This document shows, piece after piece, positions 45,843-54,624 of a DNA stretch of 64,000 bases (positions are counted from its first letter, which is position 1; the number at the start of each line of letters is the position of its first letter). The stretch covers positions 715,801-779,800 of the forward strand of contig AYMW01000002.1 of assembly GCA_000496475.1 (NCBI GenBank), written 5' to 3'. The DNA is from Betaproteobacteria bacterium MOLA814 (GTDB lineage: Bacteria; Pseudomonadota; Gammaproteobacteria; Burkholderiales; Burkholderiaceae_C). The translations under genes were made by a program, and so were the position numbers. Under the pieces are notes generated by a model. It saw only the letters and a list, made by a program, of their open reading frames with translations, made no database searches and was not told the DNA's origin.

Positions 45843-46846
45843 AACAGTCCTTTAAGCGCCGTATCGGCTTGGCCAGATGCGCGCATATTATCTATGTATT
45901 GACGAATAATGGCGTCAAATGAGTCGTCTCCTGGAAACCCCAAGAGCGTAGTTGCTGTGTCGCTTTTAACTGCGCGAGGCCAATTGGCAACGATGGCGGC
46001 CACACGTTCGTCTCGCTCAAAGGTCACGCGCGCCCGAACAGCTGGCCCTGCAACGCGCTCTAGGGCATCGAGCATCTGCGCCACCGTCACATTGACAGCC
46101 GGAAAGGCAATGGCCAAGCGTCGCTTGAGCGTATCGCGCGAGGCTTCCATCAAGCCCACCAAGCTCAGTACAGTTGACTGAGGCGATGCCAACGGGTGCG
46201 ACACATTGGAATCGACCGGACATACTGACACTATGCCTGCTAGGGGCTCACGGATGATGCCGCTAAAAAATGAGGATGCAGCGCCATTAGGCTTTCCGGG
46301 ACGAACACAGACCGTCATCAAACGCGCGCTCCGCCCGTCTAGATAGCCCTTTCGGGTGTAGTCGGCAATTAAATATTCACATATAAGCTTGTGCGCACCG
46401 TAAGAGGTTTGCGGCGCAGGCAAGGTGTTTTCATCCACCATCTCTGGCATGGCCAACCCTGGGTCAGGGCCGTACACCGCAACAGAGCTTGAAAACACCA
46501 AACGTGGTTGATTGCCAGCACGACGCAATCCTTCTAGCATCATGCGTGTCCCGTCTAAGTTAGAGCGCAGTCCCAACTCGAAGTCCAACTCACACTCACC
46601 AGATACGGCAGAGGCTAGGTGAAAAATCTGGTCAAAACCTGATGCAAACAACGCGCCCTGATCGTGCAAAGGTCCTATCACAGCCGTCACCCGCTTATCC
46701 GATGCCAAGTCAATAGGCAATGGGTATTGGTCTGTCAAAGTCAGGGATGATGTCGCCCCCCACGAGGCAGGCGGGTGGCTTAGCAAGTGGCGCGCAAGGC
46801 GTGCACCAATAAATCCACCACCGCCAGTTATGAGAACGCGAGTCAT
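45839..46846 (-). CDS. denD: D-erythronate dehydrogenase-like NAD-dependent epimerase family protein
   Basis: A 335-residue extended SDR. LITGGGGFIGARLARHLL is the NAD loop, VFSSSVAVYG holds the catalytic Ser, and SYGAHKLICEYLI holds Tyr and Lys. VCVRPGKPNGAASSFFSGIIREPL is characteristic of the DenD branch, which oxidises D-erythronate to 2-oxo-tetronate. This would feed otnK-otnC 18 kb away. Confidence in DenD over a general epimerase rests on these motifs and on the presence of the Otn genes. Confidence 0.82.
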   Translation of the reverse strand: MTRVLITGGGGFIGARLARHLLSHPPASWGATSSLTLTDQYPLPIDLASDKRVTAVIGPLHDQGALFASGFDQIFHLASAVSGECELDFELGLRSNLDGTRMMLEGLRRAGNQPRLVFSSSVAVYGPDPGLAMPEMVDENTLPAPQTSYGAHKLICEYLIADYTRKGYLDGRSARLMTVCVRPGKPNGAASSFFSGIIREPLAGIVSVCPVDSNVSHPLASPQSTVLSLVGLMEASRDTLKRRLAIAFPAVNVTVAQMLDALERVAGPAVRARVTFERDERVAAIVANWPRAVKSDTATTLLGFPGDDSFDAIIRQYIDNMRASGQADTALKGLL

Positions 46847-46857
46847 ATCAAGCCCCT

Positions 46858-47730
46858 TTAAACAATGGCATCAATCAGTGCTGGATCCCAAGCGACGACT
46901 CGCTGTGTCTGCTCACCCAAGCCATCAATCCCTAAACGCATCTGGTCACCAGCTTTTAAATAGATGGCCGTAGGCTTAACACCCATACCAACGCCTGGCG
47001 GCGTGCCGGTTGAAATGACATCACCTGGATACAAAGTCATAAAGCGGCTCACGTAAGACACCAACTCAGCAACACCAAAAACCATGGTTTTGGTAGAGCC
47101 TGTTTGAAAACGCCGTCCGTTTACGTCTAGCCACATGCCCAAATTTTGCGGGTCGGCCACCTCATCAGAGGTCACCATCCATGGGCCCACAGGACCAAAC
47201 GTGTCGCAGCCTTTGCCCTTGTCCCAAGTACCGCCGCGCTCAATTTGGTATTCGCGCTCTGACACGTCATTGATGACGCAGTAACCAGCGACGTGGGCAA
47301 GCGCGTCAGCTTGGTCGACATAGCGGGCTACTTGACCAATCACAACGCCCAGCTCCACTTCCCAGTCTGTTTTAACGGATCCTTTTGGCAACACCACATC
47401 GTGGTTGGGGCCCACACGCGAATGAATGGCCTTGGTAAAGATGATGGGCTCAGCAGGAATAGGCAACCCAGACTCTGCAGCATGATCAGCGTAGTTCAAA
47501 CCGATACAGATAAATTTCGCGCAGTCTGCCCAAGGCGCAAGCAAGGGCGCGTCGGCGCTGATCGTTGGCAGCGTTGACAAGTCAAGCGCTTGTAGCGCTT
47601 GTAAGCCAGCACCGCTGAGTTGCTTGGAGGTGATATCGGCAACCACAGCACTGACATCACGGCGCTGGCCTTGCGTATCCAGTACGCCTGGAACAACAGC
47701 ACCGTTCACCCATGCACGTAAAAATTTCAT
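46858..47730 (-). CDS. FAH-family hydrolase (2,4-diketo-3-deoxy sugar-acid hydrolase-like)
   Basis: A 290-residue FAH-fold protein: KFICIGLNYADHAAESGLP, KTDWEVELGVVIG (metal Glu), YCVINDVSEREYQIERGG, KGKGCDTFGPVGPW, MVFGVAELVSYVSRFMTLYPGDVISTGTPPGVGMG. This pattern is shared with the hydrolases that split 2,4-diketo-3-deoxy-L-rhamnonate or -fuconate into pyruvate and lactate; many are misnamed ureidoglycolate lyase. In this operon, with an IlvD-type dehydratase and SDRs, a role as the last step of an oxidative acid-sugar route fits well. Confidence 0.85.
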   Translation of the reverse strand: MKFLRAWVNGAVVPGVLDTQGQRRDVSAVVADITSKQLSGAGLQALQALDLSTLPTISADAPLLAPWADCAKFICIGLNYADHAAESGLPIPAEPIIFTKAIHSRVGPNHDVVLPKGSVKTDWEVELGVVIGQVARYVDQADALAHVAGYCVINDVSEREYQIERGGTWDKGKGCDTFGPVGPWMVTSDEVADPQNLGMWLDVNGRRFQTGSTKTMVFGVAELVSYVSRFMTLYPGDVISTGTPPGVGMGVKPTAIYLKAGDQMRLGIDGLGEQTQRVVAWDPALIDAIV

Positions 47731-47756
47731 AACAAAAACTCCTTAAATAAAATCGT

Positions 47757-48512
47757 TTATCCACGCCCGACATACGGCATACCCGTTGCCATCACCGTGA
47801 CTTGAAAGATATTGGCATCCAATGGCAAGTTAACCATGGCCATAAATGTTTTAGCCACGCTGCTCATTTCCATTCGAGCCTCAGCCCGCACAGACCCGTC
47901 TGCTTGCAACACACCAGATGCCATTTTTTCTGTCATGGCGCTGGCAACGTTGCCCACATCAATCTGTCCAACTGCAATATTAAACGGGCGGCCATCCAAT
48001 GCCGCGCCACGGGTCAGGCCGGTGACGGCAGCCTTGCTAGCAGCATATGAGATGGAACTAGGGCGTGGTACATGCGCAGAAATAGAGCCGTTGTTGATGA
48101 TGCGCCCGCCCTGCGGCGACTGGGCACGCATGATGCGAAAGGCGTGTGACAAACAATAGAATGCACTGTCTAAATTGGTGGCCAAGACGTTGCGCCACTC
48201 CACAGCACTGACTTCATCAGGGGTCGCAACACGTTGGTTAATGCCCGCGTTGTTAAACAGCAAGTCAAGGTGCCCGTAACGCTTATAGACATCATCAAAC
48301 AAGGCTTGCACTGCATCTGGATCTGTGACATCGCATTGCATCGCTTGCGCCAAACCACGGTACTCTGATGGCAACGCAGCGATTGTGTCTTGCAGTTTTT
48401 GTGCATCTCGTCCCACACAGATGGTTGTCCACCCTTGAGCAACCAAGGCGTGCGCACAAGCCCGACCAATTCCAGAGCTTGCACCAGTCACCACAGCAAT
48501 GTTTGTATGCAT
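47757..48512 (-). CDS. Short-chain dehydrogenase/reductase
   Basis: A 251-residue SDR: TGASSGIGRACA, NNAGINQRVATPDE, NGSISAHVPRPSSISYAASKAA (Ser, Tyr, Lys). The C-terminal tail (VMATGMPYVGRG) is like that of SDRs in sugar-acid clusters. The loop after ALDGRPFNIAVGQIDVGN is an unusual version of the PG motif. The substrate is unknown; it could oxidise the 2-keto-3-deoxy acid made by the dehydratase gene upstream (49 bp away). Confidence 0.83.
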   Translation of the reverse strand: MHTNIAVVTGASSGIGRACAHALVAQGWTTICVGRDAQKLQDTIAALPSEYRGLAQAMQCDVTDPDAVQALFDDVYKRYGHLDLLFNNAGINQRVATPDEVSAVEWRNVLATNLDSAFYCLSHAFRIMRAQSPQGGRIINNGSISAHVPRPSSISYAASKAAVTGLTRGAALDGRPFNIAVGQIDVGNVASAMTEKMASGVLQADGSVRAEARMEMSSVAKTFMAMVNLPLDANIFQVTVMATGMPYVGRG

Positions 48513-48561
48513 TCTTGTACTTCCATCAAACGTATTAAAAAATAGTGGCTCACGTGGCCAG

Positions 48562-50289
48562 TCAATGGTTGTCTCGTGGCACGAATGAGCCGCGTTGCCC
48601 TTTTAAAAAGTCAAAGTCGGCGCCCTCATCAGCTTGTAACACATGGTCAAAGTACAGCCGCCAGTAACCACTGGCCAACGGTGGCTCAGGTGCTACCCAA
48701 TCAGCCAAACGTGCTTGCAGCTCTGCGGCATCAACATGCAACTCCAGGTTTCTTGCTTCAACGTCTAAGGTGATGAGATCGCCATTTCGCACAACCGCCA
48801 AAGGGCCACCAGCAGCAGCCTCAGGGGCGGCGTGCAACACAACTGTGCCGTAAGCAGTACCACTCATGCGGGCGTCAGAAATACGCACCATGTCCGTGAC
48901 ACCTTTGCGTAAAACTTTGGGCGGTAAAGGCATATTGCCGACCTCGGCCATACCGGGATAGCCTTTAGGGCCGCAGTTCTTCAGTACAAGGATGCAGTGT
49001 TCATCAACATCCAACGATTCGTCATCTATACGGGCATGAAAATCATCAGCATTTTCAAACACCACGGCGCGTCCTGTGTGCTTGAGCAAATGCGGACTGG
49101 CCGCGCTGGGCTTGATAACCGCACCGCGCGGCGCCAAATTACCATGCAACACGGCAATGCCGGCCTGCGCTTTAAAAGGCTGCTCCATGGTTTTGATAAC
49201 CCTTGGGTCAAAGTTTTCGGCGCTGGCTATGTTGTCAGCCACCGAGTGACCCGTCACCGTGATCACGTCTAAGTGCAGCTCGCTGGAAATAGCTTTCATA
49301 ACAGCGGGCACGCCGCCCGCGTAACAGAAGTCTTCCATGAGGTACTCGCCAGAAGGCTGGAGATTGACCAAACAAGGCATGCGACTGCCCAGACGGTCAA
49401 AGTCATCTAGCTCAAGCTGAACACCTAAACGCCCGGCAATTGCCGTCAAGTGAATGAGCGCATTGGTTGATCCACCAATCGCAGCCAACGTCTTAATGGC
49501 ATTTTCAAAAGCTTGGCGCGTGAGAATTTGTGAAATAGTAATGTCTTTGCGAACCATGTCTACGATGCGCCGGCCTGCCTCACGTGCCAAGACATTGCGT
49601 CGTCCATCCACAGCGGGATAAGCTGCATTGCCTGGTAAACCAATACCAAGCGCCTCGACCATACTAGCCATGGTGGATGCAGTGCCCATGGTCATGCAGT
49701 GGCCGTGCGATCGGTGCATGCCGCTTTCAGCATCAAAGAAATCTGCCAGCTTCATGGTGCCAGCACGAACCTGCTCACTCATGCTCCATACGCCAGTGCC
49801 TGAACCGAGTTCTTTTCCGCGCCATTTGCCATTCAACATGGGGCCGCCACTCACACCGATGGTGGGCAAATTCACACTGGAAGCGCCCATGAGCAACGAT
49901 GGCGTGGTTTTGTCGCAGCCCATCAGCAACACCGTTCCGTCTATGGGGTTGCCGCGCAAACTTTCCTCCACGTCCATTGAGGCCAGGTTGCGGTACAACA
50001 TAGCCGTTGGACGCAGCAAGGTCTCACCCAAGGACATAACAGGAAATTCAAGCGGAAACCCACCTGCTTCGTACACGCCAATCTTGACCTGTTCGGCCAG
50101 CGTTCTGAAGTGAGAGTTACATGGGGTGAGTTCGGAAAAAGTATTGCAAATGCCAATGACTGGGCGCCCATCAAATTGGTCGTGCGGCACCCCCTTGCCC
50201 TTGACCCAACTTCGGTATGCAAATCCGTCTCGGTCTTGGCGACCAAACCACGCTTGACTGCGCAAAGGTTTGTTTGTTGGCTGGCTCAT
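48562..50289 (-). CDS. IlvD/Edd-family sugar-acid dehydratase (L-arabinonate dehydratase-like)
   Basis: A 575-residue iron-sulfur dehydratase. Cluster Cys residues lie in GICNTFSELTPCN, LMGCDKTTPS and SHGHCMTMGTAST; the catalytic Ser lies in DARMSGTAYGTVVLH. The length and the RSQAWFGRQDRDGF start match the pentonate dehydratase branch (L-arabinonate, D-xylonate, D-fuconate) and not IlvD proper. It removes water from an aldonate to give a 2-keto-3-deoxy acid. It is the first gene of the operon with SDRs, FAH hydrolase and denD. Confidence 0.88.
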   Translation of the reverse strand: MSQPTNKPLRSQAWFGRQDRDGFAYRSWVKGKGVPHDQFDGRPVIGICNTFSELTPCNSHFRTLAEQVKIGVYEAGGFPLEFPVMSLGETLLRPTAMLYRNLASMDVEESLRGNPIDGTVLLMGCDKTTPSLLMGASSVNLPTIGVSGGPMLNGKWRGKELGSGTGVWSMSEQVRAGTMKLADFFDAESGMHRSHGHCMTMGTASTMASMVEALGIGLPGNAAYPAVDGRRNVLAREAGRRIVDMVRKDITISQILTRQAFENAIKTLAAIGGSTNALIHLTAIAGRLGVQLELDDFDRLGSRMPCLVNLQPSGEYLMEDFCYAGGVPAVMKAISSELHLDVITVTGHSVADNIASAENFDPRVIKTMEQPFKAQAGIAVLHGNLAPRGAVIKPSAASPHLLKHTGRAVVFENADDFHARIDDESLDVDEHCILVLKNCGPKGYPGMAEVGNMPLPPKVLRKGVTDMVRISDARMSGTAYGTVVLHAAPEAAAGGPLAVVRNGDLITLDVEARNLELHVDAAELQARLADWVAPEPPLASGYWRLYFDHVLQADEGADFDFLKGQRGSFVPRDNH

Positions 50290-50398
50290 ACATGACCTTT
50301 AAACATCTAAATTTTGATGCGATCATATTACCAAAGATATGAAGTCTCAAACTGCAGATAAACCCTTGGTCAGGGGCTGCAGTTGCTTCAGGCGCGTC

Positions 50399-51568
50399 TT
50401 ATAGAACGCTGCGAATGCGCTCGATCGCCCGCTCAATGTTCTCGGCGCTGTTGGCGTAGGAAAAGCGAACAAAGCCTTCACCCCATGCGCCAAAACTGGT
50501 TCCAGACACAGTGGCCACATTGGCCTCATTCAAAAACAAGTCTTGCGCTTGGCGAGATGTCATGCCGGTACCCGAGATATTGGGAAATGCATAAAAAGCA
50601 CCTGCAGCATCTGAGCACCTCACACCTGGCAAGCTGTTCAGCGCATCGACTATCAGCGTTCGGCGGTGGTTAAACGCCACCATCATCTCGGCAACAGCAT
50701 CTTGCGGCCCAGTGAGTGCTGCCAACCCAGCAAATTGGGCTGCCGCATTGACACACGAGTGGTCGTTGATACATAAACGCGTCACATCAGCAACCAAACT
50801 CTTGGGCCAAACGGCAAAACCCAAACGCCAACCCGTCATCGCATAGGTCTTACTCCAGCCATCCAAAACGATAAGTCGATCGCGGATCTCTGGGTAATTC
50901 AACAGTGAGACATGCGCACGACCGTTGTACAGCATTTGACTGTAAATCTCATCCGACAACAGCGCCACATGTGGGTGCTTGGCCAAGCCAGCTACAAGTT
51001 TGTCAATTTCTTGCTTGGGCGTGACACCGCCAGTGGGATTCGCCGGACTATTGATAATAATCAGACGCGTTGCAGGTGTGATTTGTGCCAGCACTGTATC
51101 GGCATCGAAGGCAAAACCCTTGTCTTCACGCAACTCAATTGGGACGGGTGTTGCGCCGCTGTACTTGATGACAGACTCATAAATGGGGAAGCCAGGGTTT
51201 GGGTACATGATCTCAGCACCAGGTTCGCCAAACATTAAAACCGCAAAAAACATGGTGGGCTTACCGCCAGGCACCACAACCACGCAATCAGGATCTACCG
51301 CGCAGCCGTGTCGGCGCTGCAAGTCTGCAGCAACCGCTTCGCGCAACTGCGGAATACCATTGGCCGGGGTGTAACCGTGGTGGCCATCCCTAAGCGCCTG
51401 AATACCTGCCTCCACAATATGCGCTGGGGTTTTAAAGTCTGGTTGCCCAATACCTAAATTGATGATGTCATGACCTTGGGCCATCAAAGCTTGTGCGCGT
51501 GCGAGCACATCAAAAGCGGACTCAGTCCCTAATCGAGAAAGAGAAGCTGCTGTCTTAAGCATGGTCAT
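50399..51568 (-). CDS. PLP-dependent aminotransferase class I/II
   Basis: A 389-residue aspartate-aminotransferase-fold enzyme: NLGIGQPDFKTP, HGYTPANGIPQLREAV, NSPANPTGGV, LSDEIYSQMLYNG and DGWSKTYAMTGWRLGFAVWP, where Lys binds PLP. It transfers an amino group to a 2-oxo acid; the substrate is not predictable. It lies 110 bp before the IlvD-type gene on the same strand, and its link to the acid-sugar operon is uncertain. Confidence 0.87.
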   Translation of the reverse strand: MTMLKTAASLSRLGTESAFDVLARAQALMAQGHDIINLGIGQPDFKTPAHIVEAGIQALRDGHHGYTPANGIPQLREAVAADLQRRHGCAVDPDCVVVVPGGKPTMFFAVLMFGEPGAEIMYPNPGFPIYESVIKYSGATPVPIELREDKGFAFDADTVLAQITPATRLIIINSPANPTGGVTPKQEIDKLVAGLAKHPHVALLSDEIYSQMLYNGRAHVSLLNYPEIRDRLIVLDGWSKTYAMTGWRLGFAVWPKSLVADVTRLCINDHSCVNAAAQFAGLAALTGPQDAVAEMMVAFNHRRTLIVDALNSLPGVRCSDAAGAFYAFPNISGTGMTSRQAQDLFLNEANVATVSGTSFGAWGEGFVRFSYANSAENIERAIERIRSVL

Positions 51569-51717
51569 ACATCCTAAAGGGTGGTCAATGGTCCGTTGCG
51601 CAAACGAGCTTGGTTACGACGGATGTGTCGATACTATACGCACAAACCGACGATGGTCTGAGCTTGACATGACGCCCTGCGCAGCTGGGCGGGACGCAGC
51701 ACACAAGTGAACCCGCC

Positions 51718-51960
51718 ACCCACCGTCTCGGCCCCCTTAAAACGAACCACAGTAATACCGTAAGCGGCTAACACGCTGGCAACCAATGACAGCGAAGTTG
51801 CCGACACCGAAATGAACATGGTGCTCCAAAGCCAATTGGGATAATCGGTTTCAAAGAGCAACACACGGATATGCTCCAACGTGGGATTCCAAGTCCAAAA
51901 TGGACTGTGTGTGTCTAAATCCAGCAGATGCTCAGTCGGCTTGATGCTTTTGATTCTGAT
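51718..51960 (-). pseudogene. Remnant of a sugar ABC transporter permease (MalG/UgpE type)
   Basis: About 80 residues (SIKPTEHLLD...PFWTWNPTLEHIRVLLFE, YPNWLWSTMFIS, SLVASVLAAYGI, RFKGAETVGG) match the first third of MalG-type permeases, from the periplasmic loop to the second or third helix. After that the frame turns to non-family sequence and stops. No partner permease, ATPase or binding protein remains. It is a deletion scar of a lost sugar importer. Confidence 0.7.
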
Positions 51961-52006
51961 GCGCTGCATAGTGAGAACGTTTGCAATCAACAACACGCTG
52001 CTTCTT

Positions 52007-52135
52007 AATCAAGTCATGCTGGAAGATAACTTCACCACATCAATGATTAAAGCGGACGGCAATATGCTTGCGTTCTTGTCGCGCCCCATAGCTGTCGCCG
52101 TTGCATCAATGGTCGAGCCGAACAAAGACCGCTAG
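52007..52135 (+). pseudogene. C-terminal remnant of a TctA-type tricarboxylate permease
   Basis: About 40 residues (LEDNFTTSMIKADGN, AFLSRPIAVAVASM) resemble the extreme C-terminus of TctA proteins, where LEENLRRAL...G...F..RPI is conserved. It ends at TAG 52133-52135. The other 460 or so residues are missing; just upstream lies the opposite-strand ABC permease stump. Confidence 0.6.
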
Positions 52136-52179
52136 CCAGCGTGACAATAGGGTTTATTTTTTAATAAGAGAAAGTGTCT

Positions 52180-52953
52180 ATGCAACTACCCGCCAATACA
52201 TTTAAGGCAGCCATTCGCAACGGTGACACGTTAATTGGTTGCTGGCTAGGCTTTGCAAGTAACAACGTTGCAGAGGCGATGGCCGCCAGCGGTTTTGATT
52301 GGTTGCTCATAGACGGCGAGCACGCGCCCAATGACCCGCGCTCTGCAATAGACCAGCTGCGAGCGCTTGCGCCCTATCCTGTTCACCCCTTGGTGAGAGT
52401 GGTTGAGGCCAACGTGGCGTTGGTCAAGCAATACCTTGATATAGGCGCTCAGACGCTGCTGATTCCCATGATCGATACGCCTGAGCAGGCTGCGTTAATG
52501 GTGAGCGCTACCAGGTACCCGCCCCAAGGCATCCGAGGCATTGGTGCAGCGTTGGCCCGTGCGTCGCGTTGGAATCAAGTGCCGGATTACATCAACAACG
52601 CCAATGACGAGATCTGTGTGTTGGTTCAAGCTGAAACGGCTTTGGCGATGAGCAACCTACAAGCCATCGCTGAGACAGAAGGTGTTGATGGCGTTTTTTT
52701 TGGTCCTGCTGACTTATCAGCTTCAATGGGCTACTTGGGGCAACCCGATCACCCCGCAGTGCGACAGGCCATGTTGGAAGGCCTACAAACAGTTAGATCT
52801 GCGGGCAAGGCCGCTGGGATCATGATGACCGACAGGTCATTGGCCAAGATGTATGTCGATGCGGGTGCCCAATTTGTTGCCGTCGGTATTGATACCAACC
52901 TATTGGTCAACGCAGCAACTGAATTGGCCAGTCACTTCAAAACAAGGCCTTAA
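52180..52953 (+). CDS. HpcH/HpaI-family class II aldolase (2-keto-3-deoxy acid aldolase)
   Basis: A 257-residue metal-dependent aldolase: GCWLGFASNNVAEAMA, DWLLIDGEHAPND (catalytic His), VLVQAETALA (metal Glu), VDGVFFGPADLSASMG (metal Asp) and TRYPPQGIRGIG. It resembles 2-keto-3-deoxy-L-rhamnonate aldolase (YfaU/RhmA) and 5-keto-4-deoxyglucarate aldolase (GarL). It would split a 2-keto-3-deoxy acid into pyruvate and an aldehyde. ATG 52180 was preferred to GTG 52174. It is convergent with the enolase-superfamily dehydratase. Confidence 0.87.
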   Translation: MQLPANTFKAAIRNGDTLIGCWLGFASNNVAEAMAASGFDWLLIDGEHAPNDPRSAIDQLRALAPYPVHPLVRVVEANVALVKQYLDIGAQTLLIPMIDTPEQAALMVSATRYPPQGIRGIGAALARASRWNQVPDYINNANDEICVLVQAETALAMSNLQAIAETEGVDGVFFGPADLSASMGYLGQPDHPAVRQAMLEGLQTVRSAGKAAGIMMTDRSLAKMYVDAGAQFVAVGIDTNLLVNAATELASHFKTRP

Positions 52954-52980
52954 CAAAGACCACCGCGCAAAACGTTCAAC

Positions 52981-54096
52981 TCATGTGGCGGATACAGTTA
53001 AGGTCACCACTTGCATGGCTTTGATGGCGTCCCAATCCCAAGCAATACCGAGTCCGGGCTCGTTTGGAGGATACGCAAAGCCCTCTCTAACTTCCAGCCT
53101 TGAGGTGGTAATCGGATCCAGCTGCGGAATGTACTCAACCCAAGCGGCATTGGGAACAGCTGCACACAGACTTATGTGTATTTCCATCAAGAAATGCGGG
53201 CAGACTGGCACGTTGAACGCTTCTGCTAAATGGGCTGTTTTGACCCATGGCGTAATGCCACCAATACGCGCCACGTCGGGTTGCACAATGCTGCAAGCGC
53301 CCTGCTCTAGGTACTCTCGAAATTGCATGGGGTGGTACATGGACTCACCCACAGCAATCGGGATAGCGGTTTGCTCTCGCAACTGCGCGTGACCGCGAAC
53401 ATCTTCGGCTGGGAACGGCTCCTCAATCCAAGCCAAGTCGAGCCCCTCAAAGGCCGCAGCGCGGCGTGTACCTTCTGCTCGGTTAAAACTTTGGTTGGCA
53501 TCTGTCATCAATTCGAACCCTGGTCCGACAGCCTCTCTAACGGCTTGTAGGCGAGCGACGTCTTCACTGACATGAGGACGGCCAATTTTTATTTTTGCCC
53601 CACTGAATCCTTGGGCTTGAGCGGCCAGCGCTTGGTCTACCAATTGCTCTGGACTCAACTGCAGCCAACCACCTTCGGTCGTATAGAGCTTGACTTTTTC
53701 CTGTGCACCGCCTAGCAATACCCAGAGCGGTAAGTTGTACTTGCGTGAGCGCCAGTCCCACAAAGCCGTATCGATACAACACAACGACAAACTTGTAATA
53801 ACACCCACCGCCGTTGCGTGTGTGGCATAAAACAGGTCACGCCAAATGGCTTCAACATGGGCCGGATCGCGACCAATCAAACGAGGTGCTAAGTGGTCGT
53901 TCAACAACGCAACAACAGACGAGCCGCCAGTGCCAATAGAGTAGGCATAGCCAGTCGCGTCAATGCCGTCTGAGCAATGCAGTGTGAGTATGACCGTTTC
54001 CTGCGTGACAAACGCCTGTATGGCATCTGTGCGCACAACGGGCGGCGCTAAATTGACCTGCCGTATTGTTACGCGTTGAATCGTTGTACTGTCCAT
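52981..54096 (-). CDS. Mandelate racemase/muconate lactonizing enzyme-family sugar-acid dehydratase
   Basis: A 371-residue enolase-superfamily enzyme of the MR subgroup. GAKIKIG (KxK base), MTDANQSF and WIEEPFP and GESMYH (three metal ligands) and CPHFLMEIH (general base His) are intact; WVEYIPQLDP follows. The subgroup dehydrates aldarates and aldonates such as galactarate, talarate, galactonate or fuconate. The neighbouring aldolase suggests it makes that enzyme's 2-keto-3-deoxy substrate. Confidence 0.87.
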   Translation of the reverse strand: MDSTTIQRVTIRQVNLAPPVVRTDAIQAFVTQETVILTLHCSDGIDATGYAYSIGTGGSSVVALLNDHLAPRLIGRDPAHVEAIWRDLFYATHATAVGVITSLSLCCIDTALWDWRSRKYNLPLWVLLGGAQEKVKLYTTEGGWLQLSPEQLVDQALAAQAQGFSGAKIKIGRPHVSEDVARLQAVREAVGPGFELMTDANQSFNRAEGTRRAAAFEGLDLAWIEEPFPAEDVRGHAQLREQTAIPIAVGESMYHPMQFREYLEQGACSIVQPDVARIGGITPWVKTAHLAEAFNVPVCPHFLMEIHISLCAAVPNAAWVEYIPQLDPITTSRLEVREGFAYPPNEPGLGIAWDWDAIKAMQVVTLTVSAT

Positions 54097-54138
54097 GTTG
54101 AACGGGCGCCTTTGTTGTGTAACTTATAAGCTGAAATA

Positions 54139-54435
54139 CTATGTCAGCCAACCTTTTATTTGATTGACAATCGCGTTGGTCGATGTGCCGTAGCGGTCGT
54201 GCAGCGTGGGCAGTGCGCCGGCATCTAAGAATGCATCAGACAGCGCAATTTGTTTGCATTCAGGAAAGACCTGAGCCCGCATAAGTGAAGCCGCGACAGC
54301 TTCGCCCGCCCCCTGCCCATAACCGAGTGGTTTTCAGCCACGACCAACAAACGTCCAGCTTGGCTGCACGCATCGATGATGGTTTACTCATCCAGCGGCT
54401 TGAGACTGGGCACGTGTAAAAACTTCAGGTGATTG
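54139..54435 (-). pseudogene. C-terminal remnant of a transketolase-like subunit
   Basis: Across an internal stop and a frameshift in a G-run the strand reads KFLHVPSLKPLDE, TIIDACSQAGRLLVVAENHSV, GEAVAASLMRAQVFPECKQI, ALSDAFLDAGALPTLHDRYG and a natural stop at 54139-54141. This is the last 90 or so residues of the small (C-terminal) transketolase subunit used in some acid-sugar or polyol operons. The rest of the gene is gone. Confidence 0.72.
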
Positions 54436-54512
54436 GAACAAGCAGCGCCTAAATTAGAACGACATGTGCGGTGTGTCATGGCTTGCCCTTGGGGCGCCCA
54501 ACTTTTGACACA

Positions 54513-54547
54513 AAAAAGAGCTGTAACAACAGCCCTTTTTTTGTATG
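54513..54547. terminator. Bidirectional terminator
   Basis: Stem GCTGT/ACAGC (54520-54524, 54529-54533) with an AACA loop is flanked by six A on the left and seven T on the right, so it can act on either strand. It stands downstream of the GlcG/HbpS-like gene. Confidence 0.6.
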
Positions 54548-54624
54548 TCATATGATGCCCTGGACCAACAACCACCGCGCGCTGCTGAGGGATACTTTTA
54601 CATGCAACGGCTTACGCTGCGTGA

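Noticed and set aside
51634..51996. Intact small membrane protein gene
   Set aside because: The readable part is only the first third of a MalG-type permease and the tail is unrelated sequence, so it is called a remnant.
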